57,558 nucleotides of DNA from Streptomyces sp. CB01635. Its GTDB lineage: Bacteria; Actinomycetota; Actinomycetes; Streptomycetales; Streptomycetaceae. The translations under genes were made by a program, and so were the position numbers. The DNA is taken from NCBI RefSeq assembly GCF_002803065.1, contig NZ_NNBL01000042.1, positions 1-57,558 of the forward strand. The letters are read 5' to 3'. How positions within the stretch are numbered: the stretch's first letter is position 1; the number at the start of each line of letters is the position of its first letter. Positions 16,872 through 24,927 of this stretch are shown here, one piece after another. Under the pieces are notes generated by a model. It saw nothing but the letters and a program-made list of their open reading frames with translations, was not told where the DNA came from and made no database searches.

Positions 16872-17170
16872 GAGGGGGTCCTTCCGCGACAACGCGAACA
16901 GAGGAGTTGCGCAGACACTAAGAGGACTTATCTAAGGGGTCAATGATTAATGACTTAGATACATCGGAAGTGACCTCACCGTCACCCTCACGTAACCCAC
17001 CTCGGACACCTTCGCGCGACGACTTCGCCGCAGGGTCTTGCGGGAAAATACTTAAGCGCTTAGATTTCTAGCACTGAGCAAGCCGGTAGGCGCAACCAAC
17101 GTGAGTGAGCGCCTCGGTGAGCCCAACTCCCCCGCACCCGTTGGCCGTAGACCGCCTGGAGGTCCCGCCC
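16872..17170. promoter_or_regulatory. Divergent promoter region of MFS gene and catabolic operon, with FadR-like element
   Basis: This AT-rich intergenic region contains several possible operators. CTTATCTAAG lies at 16927-16936 and CTTAGATA at 16954-16961. GATACATCGGAAGTGAC at 16958-16974 matches 14 of 17 bases of the palindromic element before the FadR gene (28545-28561). A perfect palindrome TAAGCGCTTA lies at 17053-17062. These positions suggest control of both divergent units by the GntR/FadR regulator and perhaps a second regulator. TGGAGG at 17158-17163 is the ribosome site of the aldehyde dehydrogenase gene. Confidence 0.55.
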
Positions 17171-18655
17171 GTGCCTCACCACCCCACCGACATCCTGATC
17201 GCGGGCCAGTGGCGACGCGGCGCGGGCGAACCGGTCGAGACCGTCGACCCGGCCACCGGAGAGGTGCTCGCCACCGTCCACTCCGCGTCCGCGGACGAGG
17301 TCGACGAAGCCGCTCGGGCCGCCGCGCTCGCCGTGGCCGACCCGGCCTGGCGCGATCTCCTCCCCCACCAGCGGGCCCGGCTCCTCTACCGGATCGCGGA
17401 GTTGACCGAGGAGGCCGCCGGCGAGCTCTCGGCCCTCCAGACCGCCGACACCGGCAAGACCCTCACCGAGACGAAGGCCCTCGCGCTCAGCGCGGCCGGC
17501 ACCTTCCGGTACATGGCGGCGGCCCTGGAGACGGCCGAGGAGACCCTCACCCCGTCCCGCGGCCCGTACGTGACGATGAGTGTGTACGAGCCGATCGGTG
17601 TCGTCGGCGCGATCAACCCCTGGAACTCGCCGGTCGCCAGCGACGCGCAGAAGATCGCGCCCGCCCTCGCCGGCGGCAATGCCGTCCTGCTGAAGCCCGC
17701 CGCCTGGACCCCGCTGGTCTCCCTCGCGCTCGGGCGCCTCATCCACCAGGCACTCGGAGAGCTCGGCCTGCCCACCGCGCTGCTGTCGGTCCTGCCCGGC
17801 AGCGGCCGGGTCGTCGGGGACGCGATCGTGCACCACCCCCTGGTGACCAGGATCGGTTTCACCGGCGGCACGGAGACCGGCCGGTCCATCGCGGCGGTGG
17901 CGGCCTCGAAGCTGATCCCCGCCTCCCTCGAACTCGGCGGCAAGTCGCCGACGATCGTGCGCGCGGACGCGGACGTCGAGCAGGCACTGGCGGGCGTGAT
18001 GTTCGGGATCTTCTCGTCCAGCGGCCAGTCGTGCATCGCCGGATCGCGGCTCTTCGTCGCACGCGAGATCTACGACAGCTTCGTCGGCGAACTCGTCGAG
18101 CGGGTGAGCAAGTTGCGCGTCGGTCCCGGCACGGACCCCGGCACCCAGGTCGGACCGCTGGTCCACCACCGGCACCGGGACTCCGTCGCCGCCTATGTCG
18201 ATCTGGCCCGCTCCGAGGGCGCCCGGGTGCTGTGCGGCGGCCGGGCGCCCGAGGGCGACACGTACCGGGACGGCGCGTACTACCTGCCCACCGTCCTCGA
18301 CGGGCTCCCCAACACCTCACGGACCTGCCAGGAGGAGATCTTCGGACCCGTCCTGGTCGCCCTGCCCTACGACGACGAGGACGACCTGGTCCGCCAGGCC
18401 AACGACTCCGTCTACGGGCTCGCCTGCGGGATCTGGACCCGTGACCACCGGGCCGCGTGGCGCCTGGCCCGCCGGATCGAGGCGGGGACGGTCTGGATCA
18501 ACACGTACAAGCAGTTCAGCGCGTCCACCCCGTTCAGCGGGATGAAGGACAGCGGTCTCGGTACGGAGAAGGGCCGCGACGCCATCCGCGCCTACCAGCG
18601 CCAGAAGTCCCTGTACTGGGGCACTTCGGACGCGCCCCTGCCCTGGGCCAACTGA
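17171..18655 (+). CDS. Aldehyde dehydrogenase (NAD(P)-dependent)
   Basis: It oxidises an aldehyde to the acid with NAD(P)+. The protein has 494 residues, normal for the superfamily. Catalytic Cys288 lies in GQSCIAGSR, general-base Glu254 in LELGGKSP, and the oxyanion Asn152 in NPWNSP; the coenzyme loop is FTGGTETG. The GTG at 17171 was chosen because GGAGG lies 7 bases upstream and homologues start near DILIAGQWRRG; an in-frame GTG at 17105 adds 22 unrelated residues. It is the first gene of a dense operon ending at 28409. In extradiol pathways such an enzyme oxidises the ring-cleavage semialdehyde, which is a plausible role here. Confidence 0.92.
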   Translation: MPHHPTDILIAGQWRRGAGEPVETVDPATGEVLATVHSASADEVDEAARAAALAVADPAWRDLLPHQRARLLYRIAELTEEAAGELSALQTADTGKTLTETKALALSAAGTFRYMAAALETAEETLTPSRGPYVTMSVYEPIGVVGAINPWNSPVASDAQKIAPALAGGNAVLLKPAAWTPLVSLALGRLIHQALGELGLPTALLSVLPGSGRVVGDAIVHHPLVTRIGFTGGTETGRSIAAVAASKLIPASLELGGKSPTIVRADADVEQALAGVMFGIFSSSGQSCIAGSRLFVAREIYDSFVGELVERVSKLRVGPGTDPGTQVGPLVHHRHRDSVAAYVDLARSEGARVLCGGRAPEGDTYRDGAYYLPTVLDGLPNTSRTCQEEIFGPVLVALPYDDEDDLVRQANDSVYGLACGIWTRDHRAAWRLARRIEAGTVWINTYKQFSASTPFSGMKDSGLGTEKGRDAIRAYQRQKSLYWGTSDAPLPWAN

Positions 18656-18679
18656 CCGCCCCGTCGTCTGGAGACACTC

Positions 18680-19624
18680 ATGCCCCACCCATCGCCAGGA
18701 CCCGTCGCCCGCCTGCGCTCCCTGCGCTACGTCGAGCTGCTCACCCCCGCGTTCACCGAGGCCGCCGACTTCTACGAGGAGGTCTGGGGCCTGCGGACCG
18801 TCGAGGCGGAGCGCGGCGCGGCGGCCTGGCTGCGCGGCACCGGCGAGGAGCACCACGTCCTGCACCTCACCCGCGCGGACCGCACGGGGCTCGGCCGGCT
18901 CGCGTTCGCCGTCGCCACGCCCGCCGAGGTCGACGAGGCGGCCCGGCGTCTGGAGGCCCGCGGGATCACCCCGGTCTTCGGCCCCGGACCGCTCGACCAG
19001 GTGGGCGGCGGCTACGGCCTGCGCTTCACCGACCCCGAGCGGCGACTCGTGGAGATCAGCGCGCAGGTCGAGGCGGTCGCGCCGCGCGGCAGGGACGCCG
19101 CCGTCCCCGTCGGCGTCACACACGCCGTCCTGAACACCGCCGACATCGACGCCTCCGTCGCGTTCTACTGCGACGTCCTCGGCCTGCGCGTCTCCGACTG
19201 GTCCGAGCACCAGATGGCGTTCCTGCGCTGCAACGCCGACCACCACTGCATCGCGTTCAACCAGGCCGAGTGGGCTTCCCTCAACCACGTGGCGTACGAG
19301 ATGAGTTCGGTCGACCACTTCATGCGGGGGCTCGGCCGGCTCAAGCACCACGGCATCGACCCGCAGTGGGGCCCGGGCCGCCACGGCCCCGGCAACAACA
19401 CCTTCTCCTACTTCACCGACCCGTCCGGCCTCGTGTGCGAGTACACGTCCGAGGTCGCGCAGATCGTCGAGGACGCCTGGATCGCGCGGGTGTGGCGGCG
19501 CGTGCCCGAGCTGTCCGACCTGTGGGGCACGGCGGGCCCGCCGTCGAAGGAGATCCGCTGTCACATGGCGGGGTCGCCCGACCCCGGTCCGCTCGCATCC
19601 ACTTCCCAGGAGGTCCCCGCATGA
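18680..19624 (+). CDS. Extradiol ring-cleavage dioxygenase, type I (two VOC modules)
   Basis: It is predicted to open a catechol-like ring next to the hydroxyls using Fe(II) or Mn(II) and O2. The protein has 314 residues made of two vicinal-oxygen-chelate modules (about 12-130 and 143-265). The second keeps the metal triad His148 (VTHAVLN), His203 (LNHVAYE) and Glu254 (VCEYTSE). It also keeps a candidate catalytic His188 and Tyr244 at the positions occupied in BphC-type enzymes. YFTDPSG is the family signature. A tail after 270 is not conserved. Its stop overlaps the next start (ATGA). A glyoxalase-like role is less likely given the complete dioxygenase residue set. Confidence 0.85.
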   Translation: MPHPSPGPVARLRSLRYVELLTPAFTEAADFYEEVWGLRTVEAERGAAAWLRGTGEEHHVLHLTRADRTGLGRLAFAVATPAEVDEAARRLEARGITPVFGPGPLDQVGGGYGLRFTDPERRLVEISAQVEAVAPRGRDAAVPVGVTHAVLNTADIDASVAFYCDVLGLRVSDWSEHQMAFLRCNADHHCIAFNQAEWASLNHVAYEMSSVDHFMRGLGRLKHHGIDPQWGPGRHGPGNNTFSYFTDPSGLVCEYTSEVAQIVEDAWIARVWRRVPELSDLWGTAGPPSKEIRCHMAGSPDPGPLASTSQEVPA

Positions 19625-20418
19625 GCACGGTACGCAAGGTCGGCCTCGTCGGCTGGGGCGCGATCGGTCGCGTCGTCGGCACCGCACTCGCCGAACAAAA
19701 GGTCCCCGGCGCCGAGTTGACGTGCATCATCGACAACCGCCCCCTCGGCGACACGGCGCCCGCGCCCCAGCGGACCTTCGACGAGGCCCTGGAGTGCTGC
19801 GACCTCATCGTCGAGGCGGCCGGGCAGGGTGTCGTACGGGAGTGGGGTGAGCGGGTCCTCGCCTCCGGCACCGATCTGCTCGTCGCGTCGACCGGGGCGC
19901 TGACCGACGACGAGCTGTCCAAGCGGCTGCTCGCGGCGGGCCCCGGCCGGGTCTACTTCACCGGCGGCGCGGTCGGCGGCCTCGACCTTCTCCAGGCGGT
20001 GCGCTCCCTCGGCCCCCTCGACGAGGTGCGGCTCACCACCACCAAGCTGCCGTCCACCCTCGAACAGCCCTGGATGGACGAGGAGTTGCTGTCCAGGCTG
20101 CGGACGGCGACCGGGCCCGTCGAGGTCATGTCCGGCACGGCGCGCGACATCCCCGTGAAGTTCCCCAAGTCGACGAACGTGGCCGCCTCGGTCGCCCTCG
20201 CCGTCGGCGACCTGGACGCTGTGCGGGTCCGGGTCGTCGCCGACCCCGGCGCCCGCCACACGCGGCACGTCGTCGAGGCGTCCGGAGCCCACGGCGCGTA
20301 CCGCTTCGACGTCGCGCACCTGCCGGACCCGGGCAACCCCGCGACCAGCCAGGTCGTGCCGTACGCGGTGCTGCGCAGCCTGGCGGCGCTGGCCGGGCGG
20401 ACGGGCCAGATCCTGTGA
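19621..20418 (+). CDS. L-aspartate dehydrogenase homologue (NadX/DUF108 family)
   Basis: The family interconverts aspartate and iminoaspartate/oxaloacetate plus ammonia with NAD(P). The protein has 265 residues, normal length. It carries nucleotide-binding GWGAIG (11-16), ASTGALTDDE (89-98), FTGGAVGGLD (113-122), FPKSTNVAAS (181-190), the candidate catalytic His216 in HTRHVVEASG, and GNPATSQVV (238-246). It overlaps both neighbours by four bases, so its translation is coupled to an extradiol enzyme and an alpha/beta hydrolase. That context points to catabolism of a nitrogen-containing intermediate rather than NAD synthesis; no nadA or nadC homologue is nearby. The true substrate could be another 2-imino or 2-amino diacid. 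Confidence 0.85.
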   Translation: MSTVRKVGLVGWGAIGRVVGTALAEQKVPGAELTCIIDNRPLGDTAPAPQRTFDEALECCDLIVEAAGQGVVREWGERVLASGTDLLVASTGALTDDELSKRLLAAGPGRVYFTGGAVGGLDLLQAVRSLGPLDEVRLTTTKLPSTLEQPWMDEELLSRLRTATGPVEVMSGTARDIPVKFPKSTNVAASVALAVGDLDAVRVRVVADPGARHTRHVVEASGAHGAYRFDVAHLPDPGNPATSQVVPYAVLRSLAALAGRTGQIL

Positions 20419-21194
20419 GCACCGTCCATGTCGAGGAGGCGGGCGACCACGGCCCCCTGCTGCTGTGCCTGCACGGCATCGGCTCCTCGTCGGCGGCGTT
20501 CGCCCCGCAGCTCGCCGAGCTGTCCGCGTACGCGCGGGTCGTGGCCTGGGACGCGCCCGGCTACGCCAAGTCGCCGGATCCCGAAGGGCCGTTGGACCTG
20601 GACGGGTTCGCGGACGCGGCGGCCGAGGTCATCCGGGAGCGCGGCGGACGCGCGCACGTCCTCGGTGTCTCCTGGGGCGGGGTGATCGCGCTGCGGCTCG
20701 CGGCCCGCCACCCGGATCTGGTCGAGTCCCTCGTCGTCGCCGACTCCAGCGCGGGCTCCGGCACCGACCCCGCCAAGGCCGAGGGCATGCGGGCGCGGGC
20801 CGCCGAGCTGGCCGAGCTCGGACCGCGCGCCTTCGCCGAGAAGCGCGGGCCGCGGCTCGTGTCCGGCGGGGCGCCCGAGGAACTCGTACAGCGCGTCGTC
20901 GACACCATGGCCTCGTCCGTGCGGCTGCCCGGCTACGCCTACGCCGCCGAGTCCATGGCCTCGGCCGACCTGCGGCCCGAACTGCCCGAGATCGCCGCGC
21001 CCACCCTCGTCCTGTGCGGCGACCAGGACCGGGTCACCGGCGTCGAGGCCTCTCAGGTCCTCGCCGGCGCCCTCCACAAGACCGCCTACGTGATCGTCAA
21101 GGACGCCGGTCACCTGGCCAACCAGGAACAGCCCGCGCGCTTCGACGCGTGGGTCCTGTCCCACCTCCGCATCACCGCCCGCATCCCCGAGTAG
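20415..21194 (+). CDS. Alpha/beta-fold hydrolase (meta-cleavage-type)
   Basis: It is a cytoplasmic serine hydrolase of 259 residues. The triad is visible: Ser86 in GVSWGG, Asp205 in GDQDRVTG and His233 in DAGHLANQEQP. The oxyanion motif is LHGIGSS. Following an extradiol dioxygenase, such proteins usually hydrolyse the ring-cleavage product, splitting a carbon-carbon bond (as BphD or XylF do), and this is the favoured role. Ester, lactone or amide hydrolysis is also possible. The GTG start overlaps the aspartate dehydrogenase stop by four bases. Confidence 0.85.
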   Translation: MSTVHVEEAGDHGPLLLCLHGIGSSSAAFAPQLAELSAYARVVAWDAPGYAKSPDPEGPLDLDGFADAAAEVIRERGGRAHVLGVSWGGVIALRLAARHPDLVESLVVADSSAGSGTDPAKAEGMRARAAELAELGPRAFAEKRGPRLVSGGAPEELVQRVVDTMASSVRLPGYAYAAESMASADLRPELPEIAAPTLVLCGDQDRVTGVEASQVLAGALHKTAYVIVKDAGHLANQEQPARFDAWVLSHLRITARIPE

Positions 21195-21204
21195 GAGTCC
21201 AGCC

Positions 21205-21726
21205 ATGCCTCTGACCACCACCGACTACGACAACGGCAGCGACCTCGGCAAGTACACCGACTCGCTCATCGCCACCAAGGAGTCCCGTGTCGCGGACTTC
21301 AACACGCTCTCCTTCCAGGAGAAGGCGGGCCCGCAGTACCGCCGCGGCCAGATCCGCTACGTCGGCTCCGGCGCCACCGGCAACCACGAGAACGACTCCC
21401 GGATCCTCCCGTCCGGCGGCTTCACCTTCTCCAACATGCTGCTCCCGCCCGGCGCCGAGGGCCCCGAGCACACCCACCACGACGTCGAGGAGGCTTTCTT
21501 CGTCCTGGAGGGCCAGGTCCGCGTGGGTATCCACCGCGGCGCCGACGAGGTCGAGTACCGCACCCTCGGCTACCGCGACATGATCGTCGTCCCGGCGGGC
21601 GTGGCCCGGTCCCTGAAGAACGAGGGCGACACCGACGCCCTGTTCTGCGTCGTCATCGGCACGCAGAAGCCGCAGGTTCCGACGTACCCGGAGCACTCGC
21701 CGATGCACGGTGTCACCCGTGACTGA
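21205..21726 (+). CDS. Cupin-domain protein
   Basis: The 173-residue protein has a single cupin barrel. Motif 1 is PPGAEGPEHTHHDVEEAFFV with likely metal ligands His89, His91 and Glu95. In motif 2 (VPAGVARSLKN) the usual fourth ligand His is replaced by Arg, so the metal site is at best three-coordinate. An N-terminal extension of about 70 residues is rich in polar residues. Such proteins act as dioxygenases, isomerases or decarboxylases; the role here is unknown, but its place in the operon implies processing of an intermediate. It starts ten bases after the hydrolase gene, with GGAG upstream. Confidence 0.8.
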   Translation: MPLTTTDYDNGSDLGKYTDSLIATKESRVADFNTLSFQEKAGPQYRRGQIRYVGSGATGNHENDSRILPSGGFTFSNMLLPPGAEGPEHTHHDVEEAFFVLEGQVRVGIHRGADEVEYRTLGYRDMIVVPAGVARSLKNEGDTDALFCVVIGTQKPQVPTYPEHSPMHGVTRD

Positions 21727-22471
21727 CCCCTCAGGGGACGCCGGCACCGTCGTCGTCACCGGGGCGGGCCGTGGCCTGGGACTGGCCATGGCCCGCCGGG
21801 CCGCCGAGGACGGCTTCCGCGTCGTGGTCGCCGAGCTCGACACCGAGCGCGGGACCCACGCGGCCGAGGAGTTGCGTGGTGACGGACTCGACGCCCACTT
21901 CGTGCGCTGCGACGTGGCCGACCCCGAATCGGTCGACGAACTCGCCGGTCGCGTACGGGAACTGGGTCCGCTGTACGGCCTGATCAACAACGCGGCTCTC
22001 GCCAACGGCGTCGGCGGCAAGGAGTTCCAGGACATCGACGTCGAGGTGTGGGACCGCCTGATGACGGTCAACGCCCGCAGCCCCTGGCTGGTGTCCAAGG
22101 CCCTGTACCCGCTCTTCGGCTCGCCGGGCCGGATCGTGAACGTCGCGTCGGACGCCGCGCTCTACGGCTCGCCCCGCCTCGCCCACTACATCGCCTCGAA
22201 GGGCGCGGTCATCGCGCTGACCCGGGCGATGGCCAGGGAGCTCGGCGACAAGGGCATCACCGTCAACGCGGTCGCGCCCGGCCTCACCGAGTGCGAGGCC
22301 ACCGAGACCGTGCCCGAGGAGCGGCACGAGCTGTACCGCTCGGGCCGGGCCATCTCGCGGCCGCAGGAGCCCGGCGACCTCATCGGTCTCGTCGCCTTCC
22401 TGCTCGGCGAGGAGTCCCGCTATCTCACCGGACAAGTGATCGCCGTCAACGGCGGCTTCACGATGAACTGA
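21719..22471 (+). CDS. Short-chain dehydrogenase/reductase with complete catalytic triad
   Basis: It is an NAD(P)-dependent oxidoreductase of about 250 residues. It has cofactor motif TGAGRGLG, NNAA, and catalytic Ser144, Tyr157 and Lys161 (HYIASKGAV). The C-terminal YLTGQVIAVNGGF is typical. Two GTG starts (21710 and 21719) overlap the cupin stop; the shorter overlap is reported. In a Rieske pathway an SDR commonly dehydrogenates the cis-diol to a catechol or oxidises an alcohol side chain, and this is the better candidate of the two SDRs because its active site is intact. Confidence 0.88.
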   Translation: MTDPSGDAGTVVVTGAGRGLGLAMARRAAEDGFRVVVAELDTERGTHAAEELRGDGLDAHFVRCDVADPESVDELAGRVRELGPLYGLINNAALANGVGGKEFQDIDVEVWDRLMTVNARSPWLVSKALYPLFGSPGRIVNVASDAALYGSPRLAHYIASKGAVIALTRAMARELGDKGITVNAVAPGLTECEATETVPEERHELYRSGRAISRPQEPGDLIGLVAFLLGEESRYLTGQVIAVNGGFTMN

Positions 22472-22490
22472 CCCACAGGAGTGCAGAATC

Positions 22491-23273
22491 ATGGATCTGG
22501 GCCTCGCCGACCGGACCGTCCTGGTCACCGGCGGCAGCTCGGGCGTCGGCCTGGCCACGGTCCGCGCCCTTCTCGACGAGGGCGCGCGCGTCGCGACCTG
22601 CGGCCGTGACGCCGACCGCCTCGCGAAGGCGGCGGCGCGCCTCGGCAGCGACCGCCTCCTGACCGGCGTCTGCGACGTGCGGGACGCGACGGCCGTACAG
22701 GGCTTCGTCCGGCATGCCGCCGACACCTTCGGCGGCCTCGACGGGCTCGTCAACAACGCGGGCCAGTCCCGCATGAAGAGCCTCGACGAGTCGACCGCCG
22801 ACGACTGGCGCGACGAGCTGGAGCTGAAGTTCTCCGGCGTCCTCAACCCGCTGCACGCCGCCCGCCCACACCTCGTCGCCTCGGACGCCGCGTCCGTCGT
22901 GAACGTCAACGCCGTCCTCGCCAAGCAGCCCGAGACCCGGCTGATCACGACGAGCGCCGCCCGCGCCGGCATCCTCAACCTCTCCAAGTCCCTCGCCACC
23001 GAGCTCGCCCCCGAGGGGATCCGCGTCAACTCGGTCTGCCTCGGCCTCGTCGACACCGGCCAGTGGACCCGCCGGCACGCCGCCGCGGAGTCCGGGCTCT
23101 CCTACGAGGACTGGCAGGCGGAGCTCGCCGCCGACCGCGGGATCGCGCTCGGACGGCTCGGCCGGGCCGAGGAGGTCGCGTACGCGATCGTCGCGCTGCT
23201 CTCGCCGCGTGCCTCGTACATCACCGGAACCAGCATCGACGTCTGCGGCGGAGTCGGCCGCTCCATCCTCTGA
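22491..23273 (+). CDS. SDR-fold protein lacking the canonical catalytic residues
   Basis: The 260-residue protein has the Rossmann SDR fold with cofactor motif TGGSSGVG (13-20) and NNAG (88-91). The classical triad is replaced: the Ser position is Ala141, the Tyr position is Thr154 and the Lys position is Arg158 (TTSAARAG in place of YxxxK). The rest of the fold, including RVNSVCLGLVDT and YITGTSIDVCGG, is intact, so it is not an obvious pseudogene. A divergent SDR group with TSAARAG-like active sites exists; its chemistry is poorly understood. It sits 19 bases after the first SDR. It may bind a substrate or act as an isomerase or dehydratase. Confidence 0.85.
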   Translation: MDLGLADRTVLVTGGSSGVGLATVRALLDEGARVATCGRDADRLAKAAARLGSDRLLTGVCDVRDATAVQGFVRHAADTFGGLDGLVNNAGQSRMKSLDESTADDWRDELELKFSGVLNPLHAARPHLVASDAASVVNVNAVLAKQPETRLITTSAARAGILNLSKSLATELAPEGIRVNSVCLGLVDTGQWTRRHAAAESGLSYEDWQAELAADRGIALGRLGRAEEVAYAIVALLSPRASYITGTSIDVCGGVGRSIL

Positions 23274-23283
23274 GGAGACCACC

Positions 23284-24912
23284 ATGCGTTACGACACCGG
23301 AGGCGATCTCCTCGTCGCCGTTCTGCGGGAACTGGGCATCGACACGGTCTTCGGGATCGTCAGCGTGCACAACCTGCCGCTCGTCGAGGCCGTCGACCGC
23401 GAGCTGCGGTTCGTGCCCGTGCGCCACGAGGCGTCCGCCGTCAACGCGGCCGACGCCTACGGCAGGGCCCGCGGCACGCTCGGCTGCGCCCTCACCTCGA
23501 CCGGGACGGGCGCGGGCAACGCGGCCGGCTCCCTGATCGAGTCGCTGGCGTCCGGCACGTCCGTCCTGCACATCACCGGGCAGGTCGAGTCGGAGTTCCT
23601 GGGCAGCGGGCGCGGTTTCATCCACGAGACCAAGGACCAGCTGGGCATGCTGACGGCGGTCTCCAAGTACGCCGCGACCGTGCCGTCCGCCGACGCGGCC
23701 GGCCGCGTCCTGCGCGAGGCGGCCCGCGCCGCGCTCACCGCGCCGGGCGGCCCCGCGAGCGTGGAGTGGCCGGTCGACCTCCAGTACGCGGCCCAGACCG
23801 ACACCGCCGTCGAGGAGTTCACGGAGGCCGCCGTGCCCGCGCCCGGTGACGACGAACTCGCCGCCGCGGGCGCCCTGCTGGCCTCGGCCGAGCGCCCGGT
23901 GATCTGGGCCGGTGGCGGTGCCACGCGCGCCCGTACCCAGCTCGGGGACCTGCTCGCCGCGACCGGCGCCGCTCTCCTGACGTCGAACTCCGGCCGTGGC
24001 GCCGTCCCCGAGGACCACCCGCAGGTCGTCGGCAACTTCGCGACGACGCCGGCCGGGCGCGCCCTGCTCGCCGACGCCGACGTGCTGCTCACGATCGGCA
24101 CCCACTTCCGGTCCAACGAGACAGCCGACTACGGCCTCGAGCTCCCCGCCGCCCACATCCAGATCGACCTGGACGCGGCCGCGCTCAGCCGCGTGTACCC
24201 GGCCCGGCACGCGCTCCACGGCGACGCCGCCGACGTACTGGAGCGGCTCCTCCCGTACGCGAAGCCCGCCGAGCCGGGCTGGACGGCGCGGGTCACCGCC
24301 GTCCGCGACGACGTGCGCGCCACCCTGCACGACAACATCGGCCCCCAGGCCGCCATCTGCGACGCGATCCGGGCCGCGCTCCCGCGCGAGGCCGTCGTCG
24401 CCCGCGACGTCACCATCCCGTCCAGCAGCTGGGGCAACCGGCTCCTCGACATGTACGACCCGCGCGACAACATCTTCCCGCGCGGCGGCGGCATCGGGCA
24501 GGGCCTCGGCATGGGCATCGGGGCCGCGCTCGCGAGGCCCGACGCGCCCACGGTCGTCATCGCCGGTGACGGCGGGCTGGCCGTGCACCTCGGCGAACTG
24601 CTCACCCTCGCCCAGGAGCGCCCGCGCCTGACCCTCCTCGTGTTCAACGACGGCGGCTACGGCGTCCTGCGCAACATGCAGGACCGGCACAGCGACCGCC
24701 GCTCCGGCGTCGACCTCACCACGCCCGACTTCGAACTCCTCGCCCGGGCCTGCGGGTTGCCCTATCTGCGGATCGCCGCCGCCGAGCACGCCGAGCCCGT
24801 CATCGCCGAGGCCGTCGCCTCCGAGGGGCCGACGCTCGTCGAGGTCGACCTCGCCTCGCTCGGCCCGATGAAGAACCCGTTCACCCCGCCCGTGAAGATC
24901 CCCACCGCGTAG
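23284..24912 (+). CDS. Thiamine diphosphate-dependent enzyme (acetolactate synthase/benzoylformate decarboxylase-like)
   Basis: The 542-residue protein has the three ThDP-enzyme domains. Glu49 in PVRHEASAVNAADAYGR activates the cofactor. The central domain follows. The C-terminal ThDP motif runs from GDGG (about 428) to NDGGYG about 30 residues later. Such enzymes decarboxylate 2-oxo acids or make carbon-carbon bonds. In this operon a non-oxidative decarboxylase acting on a 2-oxo acid from ring cleavage is plausible. The active-site residues that separate lyases from synthases cannot be judged by eye. The ATG at 23284 follows GAGGAG, and an in-frame GTG upstream would overlap the SDR gene. 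Confidence 0.88.
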   Translation: MRYDTGGDLLVAVLRELGIDTVFGIVSVHNLPLVEAVDRELRFVPVRHEASAVNAADAYGRARGTLGCALTSTGTGAGNAAGSLIESLASGTSVLHITGQVESEFLGSGRGFIHETKDQLGMLTAVSKYAATVPSADAAGRVLREAARAALTAPGGPASVEWPVDLQYAAQTDTAVEEFTEAAVPAPGDDELAAAGALLASAERPVIWAGGGATRARTQLGDLLAATGAALLTSNSGRGAVPEDHPQVVGNFATTPAGRALLADADVLLTIGTHFRSNETADYGLELPAAHIQIDLDAAALSRVYPARHALHGDAADVLERLLPYAKPAEPGWTARVTAVRDDVRATLHDNIGPQAAICDAIRAALPREAVVARDVTIPSSSWGNRLLDMYDPRDNIFPRGGGIGQGLGMGIGAALARPDAPTVVIAGDGGLAVHLGELLTLAQERPRLTLLVFNDGGYGVLRNMQDRHSDRRSGVDLTTPDFELLARACGLPYLRIAAAEHAEPVIAEAVASEGPTLVEVDLASLGPMKNPFTPPVKIPTA

Positions 24913-24927
24913 GGAGGCCCCGCAGCC

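Noticed and set aside
17101..18444. Alternative 447-codon frame overlapping the aldehyde dehydrogenase
   Set aside because: Arg/Gly/His-rich shadow; the frame with Cys288 and Glu254 is the real gene.
20415..21194. Haloalkane dehalogenase or haloperoxidase reading of the alpha/beta hydrolase
   Set aside because: No halide-binding Trp pair is evident, and the operon context with an extradiol-type enzyme favours a ring-cleavage-product hydrolase.
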